Source: Fremontodendron californicum (Eukaryota > Streptophyta > Magnoliopsida > Malvales > Malvaceae). Taken from it: DNA of 64,000 bases. Positions 36,348-48,413 of the stretch are shown here, one piece after another; position 1 is the first letter of the stretch, and every line of letters begins with the position of its first letter. The notes beneath the pieces are model-generated. The model was not told where the DNA came from. It saw nothing but the letters and a program-made list of their open reading frames with translations, and made no database searches. Location of the stretch: assembly GCA_030761205.1 (NCBI GenBank), contig JAULJL010000010.1:2113001-2177000 (forward strand). The letters are read 5' to 3'. A program made the translations under genes and the position numbers.

Positions 36348-38047
36348 ATAAGATTTTGTCGTGACGTGGTAATAAGGATTTTTATGGGAACAGTGAGCAT
36401 GGGTTGCCAGCCTGTAAGTTGGTGGTGACAGGTTGTATAAGTGCCGAGGATCAGTGTCCTTAACACATCAACCCTCGTTTCAACATGATATTACGCTTAC
36501 AGGGACTATTGGGTTTTCTCAGCTTCTCTCTCTCTCTCTTTTCTTTTTCTATTTTTTTTTTTTTTTCAGTTTTCACTGTGCTCATTTCATCTTACAAAAT
36601 AATATTATCAAATTTTTTTGATATATAAGATTGTCAAAATTTAAATTATTAACAATTAAAAGTTTAATATTTTATCAATAAATTATGGGTTATTGATATA
36701 CGTTCAGATATGATAATGTTAGATACGATATAAAAATATAATATGTTTAATAAATACGAAAATAAAATAATAAACAAGACATGACACTTTTAAATACAAT
36801 TAACACTATATATTTAGTACACATATTGTATTCGTATTTAAAATTTTAATATATTTTATAATTTATATTGTGTTTATATTTATATAACTGATAAAAAAAA
36901 ATACGAAACACTATATATATAATCTATGTACACTTTGTTTGAAAGCACATATAATTTAAACTTTTAAATTAAATGATTTATTAATGGGCTTCTGTATAAT
37001 ACCATTGGGGTTAACATTAATTCTTAGTATAGATTATCTAGTATTAATGTCTTTTTAATCAAGTCCAGTCATACTTTGAATCTTGATTTCTTCTTTTTGA
37101 TGAATTGACTCTTTTTTATCACATTTTTAGTCTAATTAACTTGACCATAAAAATTTGTGTATTCTTTTTGTTCATTAAAGTAAGTTTAGAGAGAGAGAAA
37201 ACGTTTAAATGTTGGATTTCAACACTTTATAGGAGGGATAGTAACCATTTCTTGGTAGTTTAAACTTTAAATTTAGTTGACTTGAATATTTACACCTTTA
37301 CTACCTGAGATGAAACTCAAAATATTTAGCATTTTTATTTTTAAAAATGATACTGTGAATTTAGTCATAGTATTGAAAATCTCGAAAAACCCAAGTCAAA
37401 AACATGTGTAATAATTTTAAGTAAGGGGATATGTTTTTGTAGCTATTTACGTTGTTTATTGCTGATTTAAAAATGGGATTAAGATCCGATTTATTATTTT
37501 TTAACATATTTATCACTATCATTTACATTTATATGTGTAGAACTTATTTATTAATTATGAAAATTATTTTGTGAATAGTGATTAATTATATATTAAAAAA
37601 TAATAAATTAAAAAATAACGAAAGAGAATCAAATTAAAAAAAAAAAAGATTGAGACATGGTGAGATGAGATGAAGATCAAGTACATGCAACCTTGAAGAA
37701 GGCTAAAGGTTTCATCACGTGATACCTAATACCCAAACGGCCAACCCCTCCCCTCTTTTAATGGAGTAATGATACCTAATAATACCCACTCTCTTGAATG
37801 GTGCACCTCCCATTTATATAGATAATGATATTTCACATATTTATTTTTATGTAAATAGTATAAATATGAACATAACATGGTACATCGATGGATCCGTCAA
37901 ATTGCTACTTCTAAACTTATAAGGCAAGCAAATTGAATGGGACCAAACTAACAAAGTTGTTTTTGCTAGACTTACCCTTGGAGAAACACCGAGGTCGGGC
38001 GAGAGAAAATGGGGCATTGATTTTAACAAGGTAGCCTAAGCTGGTGG
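36348..38047. other. AT-rich intergenic DNA
   Basis: A CT-repeat (36521-36545) and T runs near the PADRE promoter, then 36680-36930, which resembles the CGTGTATTCGT-type repeat family of 42460-44280 in degenerate form. No gene. Confidence 0.35.
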
Positions 38048-38055
38048 GTGGTGGT

Positions 38056-38349
38056 TAGACTTGCTAATGGATCGGGCAGTTCATCCAACCCGACAGGTTC
38101 AATCCGTATTGGATCGAATTTGGGTAAGATATTTTTAATTTGGGTCGGCTCAATTCGGTTCAGAACAGTATTTTTTAATTAAAATAATATTATTTAATTT
38201 AATTTTAATTATACAAATATATTTAAAAAATTAAAAATTTATTTTTTTTAATATTGTTAACAGTAAATTCGTGCTTGTCGGGTCGGCCCGATCCAGGGCT
38301 GGACTTGGATAAAAATTTTGAAAAAAAATCAAGCCCATGAGCAGGTTTA
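38056..38349. mobile_element. hAT-type MITE, family A, copy 2 (294 bp)
   Basis: Same family as 31104-31411 in the opposite orientation: ends TAGACTTGCTAATGG and CCATGAGCAGGTTTA, the same GGGTCGGCCCGATCC block and A/T centre. The 8-bp flanks are GTGGTGGT (38048-38055) and ATGGTGGT (38350-38357), seven of eight identical. Confidence 0.8.
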
Positions 38350-38680
38350 ATGGTGGTGTAGTGACAGAAATGTAGTTATATTGAAAAGGAAGGGTATTTG
38401 GAGAAGTAGAGAGAAACGTGACAATACAAAGCCAAGAGAAAAGACATGTGGAGCAGAAACCCCAACAATCCGACAACTGATCTGGGTCTGCTGCTGCTGG
38501 GCTGCCGTCGGTTCAACCCCAAAGCCCCCCCTCCGCCTGCCATGTCCTTGTTTCCCGCTGCCCCTTATTTTATATCATTTTATTATTATTTTGTTTTATA
38601 CCCTTTCTTTGTAGTTGAAGCGTGGACAGTGGCAGAATTTTTCTTCATCCATTTATTTTGTATGAAAATGTTAATCGGTG

Positions 38681-38830
38681 TTTAATGACACTAGTTAAGG
38701 TGATATATATAAAAAAATATATATAATTGATGATTTATTTTTTCTTGAATTTAATAAAAATAATATATTAAAGGTTAAAAAAAATTAAATTGATAATTAA
38801 ATAATCTTATAGGCATCAGTTAAAATTTTT
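38681..38830. repeat. Dispersed repeat, copy 1 (MITE-like)
   Basis: Starts TTTAATGACACTAGTTAAGG and ends near TATAGGCATCAGTTAAAA. It aligns by eye with 49373-49528 along its whole length (AATAATATATTAAA centre), and a partial copy lies near 47742-47825. The two ends are weakly inverted. Family not named. Confidence 0.55.
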
Positions 38831-41800
38831 TTTTTTTTTTTTTTTTTCTATTAGGCTTTAACCCTTTTTCTATTAGCCGTTAGGCCTTAGGATTTACATG
38901 TGCAGGAGTGATGGGGATGAGATGAGACTAATTAAGAGCTTACATTTTAGTTTTCCAACTTTCCTTTCTTAGAATTGATTAATGCCACTACGTAAAACTT
39001 CCATTGTTTTGCGAGTACTTAAATAAAGACTTGAGTTCTATTATTGGCGACAACAGGGTATTGAGAATAAATTCACAACTTGATCATGAAATTCATTACA
39101 TGTGGGAATTGTCAACTTGTCCTCAATTAAACTTGGTCTAAATGGGGAATGACAGATTTCAAGCTTTGAATTTAACCTTATTAAAGAAGGATCTAATAAC
39201 AATTAGGTCAAATTTGAAATATTGTTTTGGTTTTACCATATAATTATAATACATTGCATGATTTCAATTTGTTTAACCCATGAAACTAGTAGTCTCATTT
39301 ATCACTTTCTTTCATTGAGATAATTTTATTTTTCAGCTTGAACTCGTAGCTGATCTTAAATCTTAAAGTCAAAACTTAAAATTCAACTTAAAATTTTTGA
39401 GTTTGAATCGTGAGATAAATATAAGAAATAAGAAATAATTATCTTGTTTTTGTGGTATAAAGGAGGCAATTTGAGAATAAAGGAAGGGATTACAAATGTA
39501 AGAATTTAAATTTCAAATTTAGATACTATTTTTTAAAAATGATTACATTAATCAAATAGATTAAACTCAATTTTACACCGAGGAAAGCTTTAGTGCCAAC
39601 CAAGCTCATTGAATGATATTTGTAATCCAAGTTCAAGTTAGAAAGATCTCTTATTGCTTTTTTTTTTTTTTTTTTTCTATTTATATATTAAATAAAGGAA
39701 TATTGCTAATAATTGAGAAATGAACAACATGTCCCATTGCAACCCTTTCTATGAAGCTTCATGGGGATCCTTTATACCCCACTCCATCCACCGAAAACAC
39801 TCAACCTAGCTTGTAGAAAAAGAAACCCAATCATGGAAATGAAAGTCTCTCTTCAAAAAAAAAAAAAAATGGGCTCACACGAATGCTTTTCATTTCTTTA
39901 ATCTCCTTCCGATTAAACTACATTAGTTTCTTTGTTTTATTGGATGGCTTTATGTTTCCCTTTTTTGACTTTCTTCAAAGAAATCCCATTTCCCCTTTCC
40001 TTAATTATTTCTTTCCTTTTTTCTTATTATTACTTTTAATAATGTTCATAATTAACATTAATCTCAATTACTTTAATATGAAGAAGTTGCACACACTTCA
40101 TTAATCTCTATGAGTTAGGCTGGCATTAAAATGCCTATCAACTTCTATATTGGTTGAAATAAAAAAAAAAATACTAAATTGCAATTTAGATTTGAGATTA
40201 ATTAGCTCGCCTAATTTCGATAAGTATAAGAGTTTAGATAAATTTTTAGTTTTTCACTTAGTTACTACAGTATATATATGAAAATTATCTTATTTATCGT
40301 ATGTAAATTTTTTAAATTCTACAAGAGGGTTAATAAGATAACACATATTTTTTTATGATATATTTAAAAAATAAAAAAAATAATTTAAAGTGACAATCTC
40401 TTAACCTCATTAATAAAATTAATTTAAAATGAGTCTCTTAACCTCATTTATAAAATTAAAAAAAAATCACGTATCAAAAATAAATTCATATATATTTTCA
40501 GATGACCAATCAAAATCATAATAATGCAAAACTAACTTTGGAGAGATCATGGTTGAAGCTTCCACAAATAAGGACAATGTTCATAAAAATATTCAATAAT
40601 CGACAAGGATTTGATCTGTGACATTCTGGTATCCATGTTTTTGCTTAATCCATTGGTTAAATGAGCTAAAATAGTTGGCAAAGAAGAAATTAAACCCCAC
40701 CAACCAGCATCAACACATTACAATCATAATAATATGGTCTAAAACACCTCTTAAAATAAATCTAAATTTAATTTTATCTATAGATCTTATATATTTCTTA
40801 ATAAGATTTCAGTGGAGACAATTTTTCTCCTTAGTATCTTTGATTCAATCATGGGATCATGAAAAAGGTGACCATTGGCATTGCCATGAAAGTTCCTCCA
40901 TTGTAAGAACATGAAGCTTTTTTTTTTTTTTGGTAATGTAAGGTTGTCATGCTCATTTGGTAGGGCCTTAAGGGGACTGATCTTCCATGGTCAAAATCTC
41001 AGATCATGAGCTACAACATCTACTCTCAAATTATTGGGTTTTGATATAAAATTATGAAGGGATTCATTGTATGACCAAAGATCGATCCCATACACCAATA
41101 AGAAACTTTTGTTTTATGTTATAGATTCATGTTTTGGTTGATATCCTGTCTAATCCGTACTAGTTTTTGTGTGCACAAGAAATGAATTAAGGCTTAAATA
41201 TATAAAAATATATATATATATATATATTTGAACTAAAACTAAATTATTGTTTTATTACAATTAATTAAATTCTTAAACATTTATTTTTACTCAATTGAGT
41301 TTTTGATTGGACGAAAATTGGTTACAGATATCATCAATTTCTATTCAATTAAGAGCTCAATTGGATAAAAATAAATATTTGAAAGCTCAAATGAATGAGA
41401 AAAAATATTTGAGAGCTCAAATGATTGTAATAAATTAATAGAAACTCGAATGATTATTTAATTTTAATTCAGAAACTTTTTTTATACTTAAGCTGAGTTA
41501 ACCTTTGACATATTTTATATATATGTGACATTTTAGTAGACATCTTAGGAATAAACATAGTTGAAAGAAGAAATTTAACCCCACCAACCGGCATAAACAC
41601 ATCTCACTCATAATTAAATGGTCTAAATTAAACACCCTAAAAAACATTTTACCTCATACTTATCCCAAAAAATATATATTTTTGTTTTATGTTATAGAAA
41701 GATTCATATGTTTTGCTTGATATATTGTCTAAATTGTGATACTCACAATCTTGTAAAACAATTATTATAAATTGGCACTCATTATATAAATTGGATTGCC

Positions 41801-42450
41801 TTCAATTAGAATTTAATTTCCATGGTTGTCACATTTATGTCCAAAGCAAATCAAATCTGTTTTGCAATATATATATATATATATATATATAATAATGGGG
41901 TTCATGTATAATGCATAAAAGCAAAATTTTTAAAGCAAGGAATTTCACTGTCTGATTCATGTTTCTTCATGTGCTTATCTTTTATGAAAAATATATTTAT
42001 AAATGATGATTAAAATTGTATTAAAAAATAATAGATAAAAACTAATAAAGAGAATCCTGCTAGGAAAACCTTAAGAAAAGGATTTTTTTTTTCCCTAAAA
42101 GAGATAGCTTTGGGCTTGACTAAACCCAATGTTGCTCCAGCTCCAGGCTCATCATCTCTTATGGGCTAATTTTGGGATAGTCTCAGAGGAAGCTCGGCCT
42201 ATATGCTGGAGAATGGAAAAAAAGTACAGGCCAAAGCCATACACAAATTTCATTTATTCCCACTTAAAATGGATATATTATGTATTAACCTATTCTGTAA
42301 TTAGTATTTTATTAACCATTTTACTATTAAAAAAAAAAGAAAGAATAAAAAAATAAAATAGGTTAGAGTACATAAGTATAGATAAGATTTGAATGAGTAA
42401 ATGAGTATCTGTAAATTTTGCCACATTTACTTATACTAGTAGCAGAACGG
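38831..42450. other. AT-rich intergenic DNA with microsatellites
   Basis: No gene. A (AT)n run lies at 41208-41228 and (AT)12 at 41867-41891. Near 40940-41095 a segment with TGCTCATTTGGTAGGG followed by GGTCAAAATCTC looks faintly like SINE A and B boxes, but no target duplication is visible. Two similar blocks with AGAGCTCAA and TATTTGA near 41340-41460 suggest an old repeat. Confidence 0.35.
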
Positions 42451-42459
42451 CAAACTTTC

Positions 42460-44284
42460 TTATCTACTAAAATTTATCTTATGGATATAATACCTTAAAC
42501 ACGATTATGACACATAAAAAATTAAAAATATACGAAAACGACATAAATAAATGAATTACAAAATCTAAAATAACTTAAATTTTTTCATCAAATTCTCACA
42601 AAATCTTCAATTTATCTTCATCACATTTTTTATTTTTTAATATTTAATAAAATCACTTAACTTAAAAAAAAAAAAAAAAAACACTAAAACTTAAATTTAA
42701 AATGATAAAAAAGATTTAAAAAAAGGGACAAAATGGAGACGTGTTTAAGGTATTTTATATTTGTATAAATTTTGATGTGCTAATAATTTGTTTTATATAG
42801 ATTTTTACATGTTCGTGTATTCGTGTCGTGTCCGTGTTTCTTTTTCGTGTCGTGTTTTGACACTCTCCCTAAACTCTGTCATCTATAAAATTTTATCTTA
42901 CGTATATAATACCTTAAACACGATTATGACACATAAAAAATTAAAAATATACGAACACGACATGAATACACGAATTACAAAGTCTAAAATAACTTAAATT
43001 TTCTCATCAAACTCTTCCATTTATCTCCATCACATTTTTTTTTTATTTTTTTTAATATTTAATAAAATCACTTAAATTTAAAAAATGAAAAAGCTAAAAC
43101 TTCAATTTAAATTTAAAATGATATAAAAGGATTAATAATAATAATAATAAAAGGGGCAAAGTGGAAACGTGTTTAAAGTGTTTATATTTGTATAATTTTA
43201 ATGTGCTAATAATTTGTTTTATATATATTTTAACATGTTCGTGTATTTGTGTCAGTGTTTCTTTTTCGTGTCGTGTTTTGACACCCTCTCTAAACTCCGT
43301 CATCTACAAAATTTATCTTATGGATATAATACCTTAAACACGATTATGACACATAAAAATTTAAAAATACACGAACACGACATGAATACACGAATTACAA
43401 AATCTAAAAGAACTTAAATTTTCTCATCAAATTCTCATAAACTCTTCTATTTATCTCCATCACATTTTTTATTTTTTTGAATATTTAATAAAATCAGTTA
43501 AATTTAAATTTTTTTTTAAAAAAACTAAAACTTAAATATAAATTCAAAATGATAAAAACAGGATTAAAATTATATATATATATAAAAAAGAGGACAAAGC
43601 GGAGACGTGTTTAATGCGCTTTATATTTATATAAATTTTGATGTACTAATAATTTGTGTTATATAGATTTTGACATGTTCGTGTATTCGTGTCGTGTCTG
43701 TATTTATTTTTCTTGTCGTGTTTTGACACCCTCCTTAAACTCAGTCATTTACAAAATTTATCTTATACATATAATACCTTAAACACGATTATAACACATA
43801 AAACATTAAAAATACACGAACACGACATGAATACACGAATTACGAAGTCTAAATTAACTTAAATTTTCTCATCAAATTCTCACGAACTCTTTAATTTATC
43901 TCCATCACTTTTTTTTTTATTTTTTTAATATTTAATACAATAACTTAAATTTAATAAATTTTGATGTGTTAATAATTTGTATTATATAAATTTTGACATG
44001 TTCGTGTATTCGTATTGTGTCCATATTTTTTTTCATATTGTGTCGTGTTTTGACACCCTCCATAAATTTCTCATCTACAAAATTTATCTTATGGATATAA
44101 TACCTTAAACATGCACGAAAACAACACGAATACACGAATTACAAAATCTAAAATAATTTAAAATTTTTCACCAAATTTCACAATCTCTTTCATTTTTCTA
44201 CATCACATTTTTTTAATATTTAATAAACTAACTTAAATTTAAAAAATCAAAATTTAAATATAAATTTAAAATTAAAAAAAAAAA
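42460..44284. repeat. Tandem array of about 420-bp units
   Basis: The marker TACCTTAAACACG or a close variant occurs at 42491, 42910, 43330, 43775 and 44101, giving periods of 419, 420, 445 and 326 bp. Each unit also has ACGTGTTTAA, a TTCGTGTATTCGTGTCGTGT block and TTTTGACACYCTCC. The last unit is shortened. Degenerate single copies lie at 51841-52050 and perhaps 36680-36930. No coding capacity; short ORFs across the units are artefacts. Confidence 0.85.
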
Positions 44285-44320
44285 GGACAAAGTGGAGAGA
44301 CCGGCCTCTCCACTTTGTCC
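44285..44320. repeat. Perfect 15-bp hairpin at the end of the tandem array
   Basis: GGACAAAGTGGAGAG at 44285-44299 is followed after six bases by its exact reverse complement CTCTCCACTTTGTCC at 44306-44320. The left arm is the unit motif found in each repeat (GGACAAARTGGAGAC), so the array ends in an inverted copy of its own sequence. Confidence 0.9.
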
Positions 44321-45071
44321 CTCTTTATTAAAAAAAGAAAAAGAAAAGAGAAGGATAGCCCCATTACTCTTGAAAACATCTTAAATTTATACTTACGATG
44401 ATTTTAAAATAGCTTTGATACATGGGAAAAGAATTGACACAATAATGTTATTTTCTATCTATTTGAAAATACCAAGAAAATCAAAGGTATACAATCATGA
44501 AGCCACTAGGGGAATAGAATCAAATAACTTTGATTTTTTGTAGCTAGTTATTTTATTTTTCCTGTTTCCTTGTTCGATATAAGCGAGGGTCCAAAGTGGA
44601 TTATTGATCAATAATCAAATTCCTTCTTTGTTACCTTAAAGATTGTGACCTTATGTGCTACCTAGGACTTAAACTGGGAAAATTAATTAGATTATAGTGA
44701 AAAAAAAAAGAGAAAACCTTTAAAACAATAACAGAATTCCTTTTTGGTTCCATCTATGATTGTGAAGAAACCAACGTTTTGGTATATTCTTAGGTGCAGC
44801 TTGATCACTTTCACAAGGTTTGGACTTGGGAGTCTGATTTCCTCAATTCTTAGCACTTGATCAAATATGAGTACAAGTTTTAGTAATTTGGTAAGAAACC
44901 AGTTCTGGTTTGAAGCAGGGAGTTAGGGCCTGCTCAGGAACCTTTGAAAGTAGGAACTTCGAAAATTAATAGTCTCAGTGCTTCTCATTGGATTACAGCA
45001 AAGTTTAGCAACAGCTTCAAATTACAAAATCTGAACCAAGATTAATTTAAACACATTCATACAAGACCTCT
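44321..45071. other. Spacer between tandem array and psbO pseudogene
   Basis: No gene. The last part would be the psbO 3' trailer. Confidence 0.35.
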
Positions 45072-46247
45072 CTATGAGTCAAGCTGAGCATACCAGACAC
45101 CAGTGATCTTCACATCCTTTGGAGTCTTGGCACCCAAATCAGTGTCCGATGGCTGAACGCTCTCGAACACACCGATTACTTCTCCGGTCTCAGGCTTGGT
45201 GTTGGTAACACTCAAAGTGATTTTCCCTGATGAAGATGCAGCACTTTTGTTGTTCTCCTTAGCTAGCTCTTCTTCATCTCCTCTTCCTCCAGCCGACAGG
45301 GCAACCGCATTGTCATAACCGGTTGAACCACCCCTTCCTTTTGGGTCCAAGAAAGATGAACCACGGTAAGATGGTACAAGGAAGTCTCCTCCAAAGCTCT
45401 CAGGTTTGCCTGATGCCACCAATTGCTTGATGGAGAAAAGGAAAGGCACACGTTCACCACCAGGAAGCTGGACTGTCACAGCAGCATAGTCAATTCCATC
45501 TTTCTCCTCAAATTTGACTGTCCCATCGGTAGATACATCGAAAGGTCCCTCGATTTCATCAAGGGTGTAGGTTAAACGGGTCATGAGCTAGGTTTTTTGG
45601 AACTCTGGAGGGGAATTCTTGTTAATACCCTCAGCCTTGACAGTGAAGGAAGTGGGCTCTAAGCAAAACTTCTTGGCGTAATATTTGGCAGGCTTGAAGG
45701 CAAATGAGTCAACACCACCGTCGATGGTTGGGCACTGGTTAGCCGTTCCTGTTCCCTTTACTTCCATGTATGGTCTTGCTCTAGATTTCATCATAGGTTA
45801 GCCTCTTTGGAACCCCTTCAGCGCTTGCTCCCTTTAAAAGAAACGAGTGATTGTTACATAATGTTCAGATCATAGAGAATTGAGCTGAGTCAGAGGTGGT
45901 AATACTTAGAAAAGCTCCCATAGTCTCATACAAAGCTTTGCTTATACTAAACAATTAAACCCCAGAAAAGAAATGAAATTGAAGCCAAAAGAAAGAACTA
46001 TATATACCGAGACAACAAGAGCAGATGTAGCAAAAGCGAAACCAGCGAGCTTGGTAGCATCAACACACTTTTGAGCCAAGTCCTTAAGGTCAGTTTGGAA
46101 AGAGCAAGTCAGCCTAGCACCAACAGGCTACAAACCAAAGGCCTTGGAAACGCTCTGGTAGGACCTGAGCTGCACGCTGGTCCTAGATGACACACCAACC
46201 TTGGTTGGTTGCTTGAGGGTAGCTGCTGCTTGTAGTGAGGCTGCCAT
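45072..46247 (-). pseudogene. psbO: psbO (oxygen-evolving enhancer protein 1, 33 kDa) pseudogene
   Basis: The two-exon structure is retained (46008-46247 and 45072-45831, GT-AG intron), so this is a DNA-level duplicate and not a retrocopy. Reading from the psbO ATG at 46247, four lesions stop a product: TAG at codon 40 (46128-46130), TAG at 45781-45783, one extra base (about 45771) just before the YMEVKGTG motif, and TAG at 45588-45590 before LMTRLTY. Elsewhere the sequence is well kept: the transit-peptide region, CPTIDGG, KKFCLEPTSF, RGSSFLDPKGRGG and the C-terminal VKITGVWYAQL. PsbO stabilises the manganese cluster of photosystem II in the thylakoid lumen. Near-full length and high conservation suggest recent loss. 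Short internal frames (65-170 codons) remain open but lack the transit peptide. Confidence 0.93.
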
Positions 46248-46385
46248 GGCTTCAAACCTTAGGTTCCTTCACTTCCTAACTGTGTTTGTGTCAGGAAACT
46301 TGGAACCTCCAAAAAAAAGAGTGTTGTTTTAGTGAGAGTGAAGGGGGATGAATGGGAATTATTTTGGGGGCATTGGTGTGAGTAA

Positions 46386-46406
46386 GATAAGGGGATATAG
46401 GATAAG
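46386..46406. promoter_or_regulatory. Two I-box-like GATAAG motifs upstream of the psbO pseudogene
   Basis: GATAAG occurs at 46386-46391 and 46401-46406, about 140-160 bp upstream of the old ATG. GATAAG I-boxes are known in light-regulated photosynthetic promoters. Whether these still work is unknown. Confidence 0.4.
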
Positions 46407-46575
46407 GGAGAGTTCAAATCCTATAGGTGGAATGAAGGTAATGTCTTTTGTTTTAGAGTATGCCACATGGCTATTTTGTCAAATGGGATAAAGATTACTT
46501 TTAGTCAGAGTGGATGATGTGGACGAGGGCCTTCAGATTCTTAGGCCTTGGATTTTAATGTTGCTTGGCTTTGAC

Positions 46576-47025
46576 TAGGGGTGTAAACGAGACACCTGTG
46601 CTCGTAAACTACTCGAGTTCGATTCGAAAAAAACTCGAATTCGATTCGGTCATTATCGAGCCGAGCTCGAGCTCGAGCAGCTCGAGCTATCGAGCGAGCC
46701 GAGTTCGAGTATCTTAATACCCGATTCGAGCAACTCGCGAGCCTAATCGAGCTTTTTTTATTTATAATATTTTTATTATTAATTTACTATTTTACTCTTA
46801 ATATATATACATATTTAAAAACCCTTAATTCGAGTTCGAGCTCGAGTATTTAAACGAGCCTAATCGAGTCGAGCTCGAATAGTTCGATTTTATCTCGAGC
46901 CGAGCTCGAGCTTAAAAAATGATACTCGATCGAGCTCGAACCAAATTTCGAACCTCGAGTTTCGAATCGAGCTCGAGCTCGAGCTTCTCAGTATTCGAAC
47001 TCGACTCGACTCGATTACAGCCCTA
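46576..47025. mobile_element. hAT-type MITE, family B (450 bp)
   Basis: Ends TAGGGGTGTAAACGAG and CTCGATTACAGCCCTA form imperfect 16-bp inverted repeats. It is flanked by a perfect 8-bp target duplication, GCTTTGAC, at 46568-46575 and 47026-47033. The interior is packed with CGAGCTCGAGC-type palindromic units and an A/T centre. No coding capacity. It lies about 330 bp upstream of the psbO pseudogene ATG. Confidence 0.9.
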
Positions 47026-47237
47026 GCTTTGACCATACAAATTTTGCTTGGTTGTCCTTACTGTCAACTCAGACTAAAATATTCAAATCATGCTCATCAG
47101 TCATCAGCTTCTTACCTATTTTCTTATAAAATTTTCATGTGGGTTCTGATTGATGATTATTGACCTTCAAGAGGTAACCCAAATGGAAAAGTTACAAAGC
47201 CCATTTCCAAGCCCAACCCAAACTAAGGGGACATAAA

Positions 47238-47310
47238 TATAATAATAAGTCTCGAACTTACCATCTTCACGTTATTAGCCCGCCGCTCTACCTAACTGAG
47301 CTAATAATCC
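47238..47310 (-). pseudogene. tRNA-Ile(AAU)-like pseudogene or SINE head
   Basis: The minus strand has the tRNA core: TTAGCTCAGTTAGGTAGAGC (D arm and A box), an anticodon loop CTAATAA with AAU in the middle as in nuclear tRNA-Ile, and GTAAGTTCGAGACTTAT (T arm and B box). The span is 73 nt, a full tRNA length. The acceptor stem does not pair (GGATTAT against TATTATA) and the anticodon stem has two mismatches, so it is not functional. It may be a decayed gene or the head of a SINE. Confidence 0.75.
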
Positions 47311-48248
47311 TTGATTTTGTAAATCCAATTATTTAAGTTCGAATGGTTGTAAGATGGTTAAGTAAAAAAAGGTAAAATAATTTACATTCTACTGTCACTA
47401 AATTCAATATCAGTTTTCATTTAAATCATAAACACTAATTTTATCAAATTATATTACGAATTTTTATTAATTCTGACATTATGAGATCCATTTATTAATC
47501 TCCTTCTTACTTCGAAAGTCTCATTTCAAACATTTGATTTTGTGAATCAAATTTTCTTTTAGAGTTTTCCGTTGATTTATTTAATAAAATTAATATAAAT
47601 AATTTAATTTATTAATAATAAAAATTTAATGATATAATTATATAAAAATTTATATAAAAATTGATTTAAATTCAGAATGTAAATTAGTTAAGAAAGATAT
47701 GTAATGTAATAAAATCATAGAAAGAAAAATGGAAGTAACAGTTTACGTTTTTTTTTAATTCAATAAAAATAATATACTAAATATAAAAAAAATTAAATCG
47801 ATAATTAAATAAAAATTCAATTTATTGATATTTATAAACACAAATTAAACAAATCTATTTTAATATCGCTGCTCTTTTCTCCCTTTTTTTAAAGTTTCTT
47901 TCAACTCACAACTAAAAATTAAAAACATCCAAATTTCATCCAAAAAATAAGATTTAGCTTTAAATCTTTTAAAGTCCATTTTTATACAGTAAATTTAACT
48001 GTCATAGTCATATACTACATTTTTTTTATTTATACTTTTTATTATATTTTAAAGATATTTCTGTTTACGAAATCTAAAAACTTAACCTTTTCAATTTTGC
48101 TTATGAAATCCAAAAAAGTAAATCACAGGTTATCATCACTAACCCTAAACCAACATCATCAAAGCTTTCTTTTTACTAAAATCTTTAATCAAAATAAAAT
48201 TATTTCTTAGAAAACACATTGGAAAAGAAAATTCTTTTTTCTTTCTTC
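47311..48248. other. AT-rich spacer downstream of the snoRNA locus
   Basis: No gene. Includes a partial copy (about 47742-47825) of the repeat at 38681-38830. Near 48127-48174 the minus strand has two TGATGA motifs but no box D. Confidence 0.4.
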
Positions 48249-48325
48249 AGGCATTCAGAATGAGTAGGAGGTTATTGATCATCACAATAATCAGACTGTT
48301 TCATAAATTCATCCTCATTATGCCT
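48249..48325 (-). ncRNA. Box C/D snoRNA (guide to 25S rRNA, A of ATGAGTAGG)
   Basis: On the minus strand a perfect 6-bp terminal stem (AGGCAT with ATGCCT) closes a 77-nt RNA. Box C is ATGAGGA or AGGATGA (one mismatch to RTGATGA either way), box D' is CTGA (48291-48294), box C' is GTGATGA (48279-48285, perfect) and box D is CTGA (48255-48258). The guide just before box D contains CCTCCTACTCAT, complementary over 12 bases to ATGAGTAGGAGG in plant 25S rRNA as I remember it. By the box D plus five rule, the methylated base is the A in ATGAG, equivalent to yeast Am1449. It lies 88 nt downstream of the second snoRNA in the same orientation. Confidence 0.82.
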
Positions 48326-48413
48326 AGCGCGCTTTCAATTTAAAAGAGCAAATTGAAAATAAACAATGATTTTTTTAATTATTTTTTTTTATGAAAAATT
48401 AAAGAAAAAAGGT

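Noticed and set aside
38381..38685. Moderately GC-rich + strand ORFs after the family A MITE
   Set aside because: No motif, no splice partner, and rapid return to A/T-rich DNA.
40940..41095. SINE-like segment with weak A and B boxes
   Set aside because: No target duplication and a poor B box (GGTCAAAATCTC).
45263..45794. Short frames in the psbO region as independent proteins
   Set aside because: They are pieces or shadows of the broken psbO reading frame.
48127..48174. Possible third snoRNA on the minus strand (TTGATGA, then GTGATGA)
   Set aside because: No box D (CTGA) and only a 4-bp terminal stem; no rRNA complementarity recognised.
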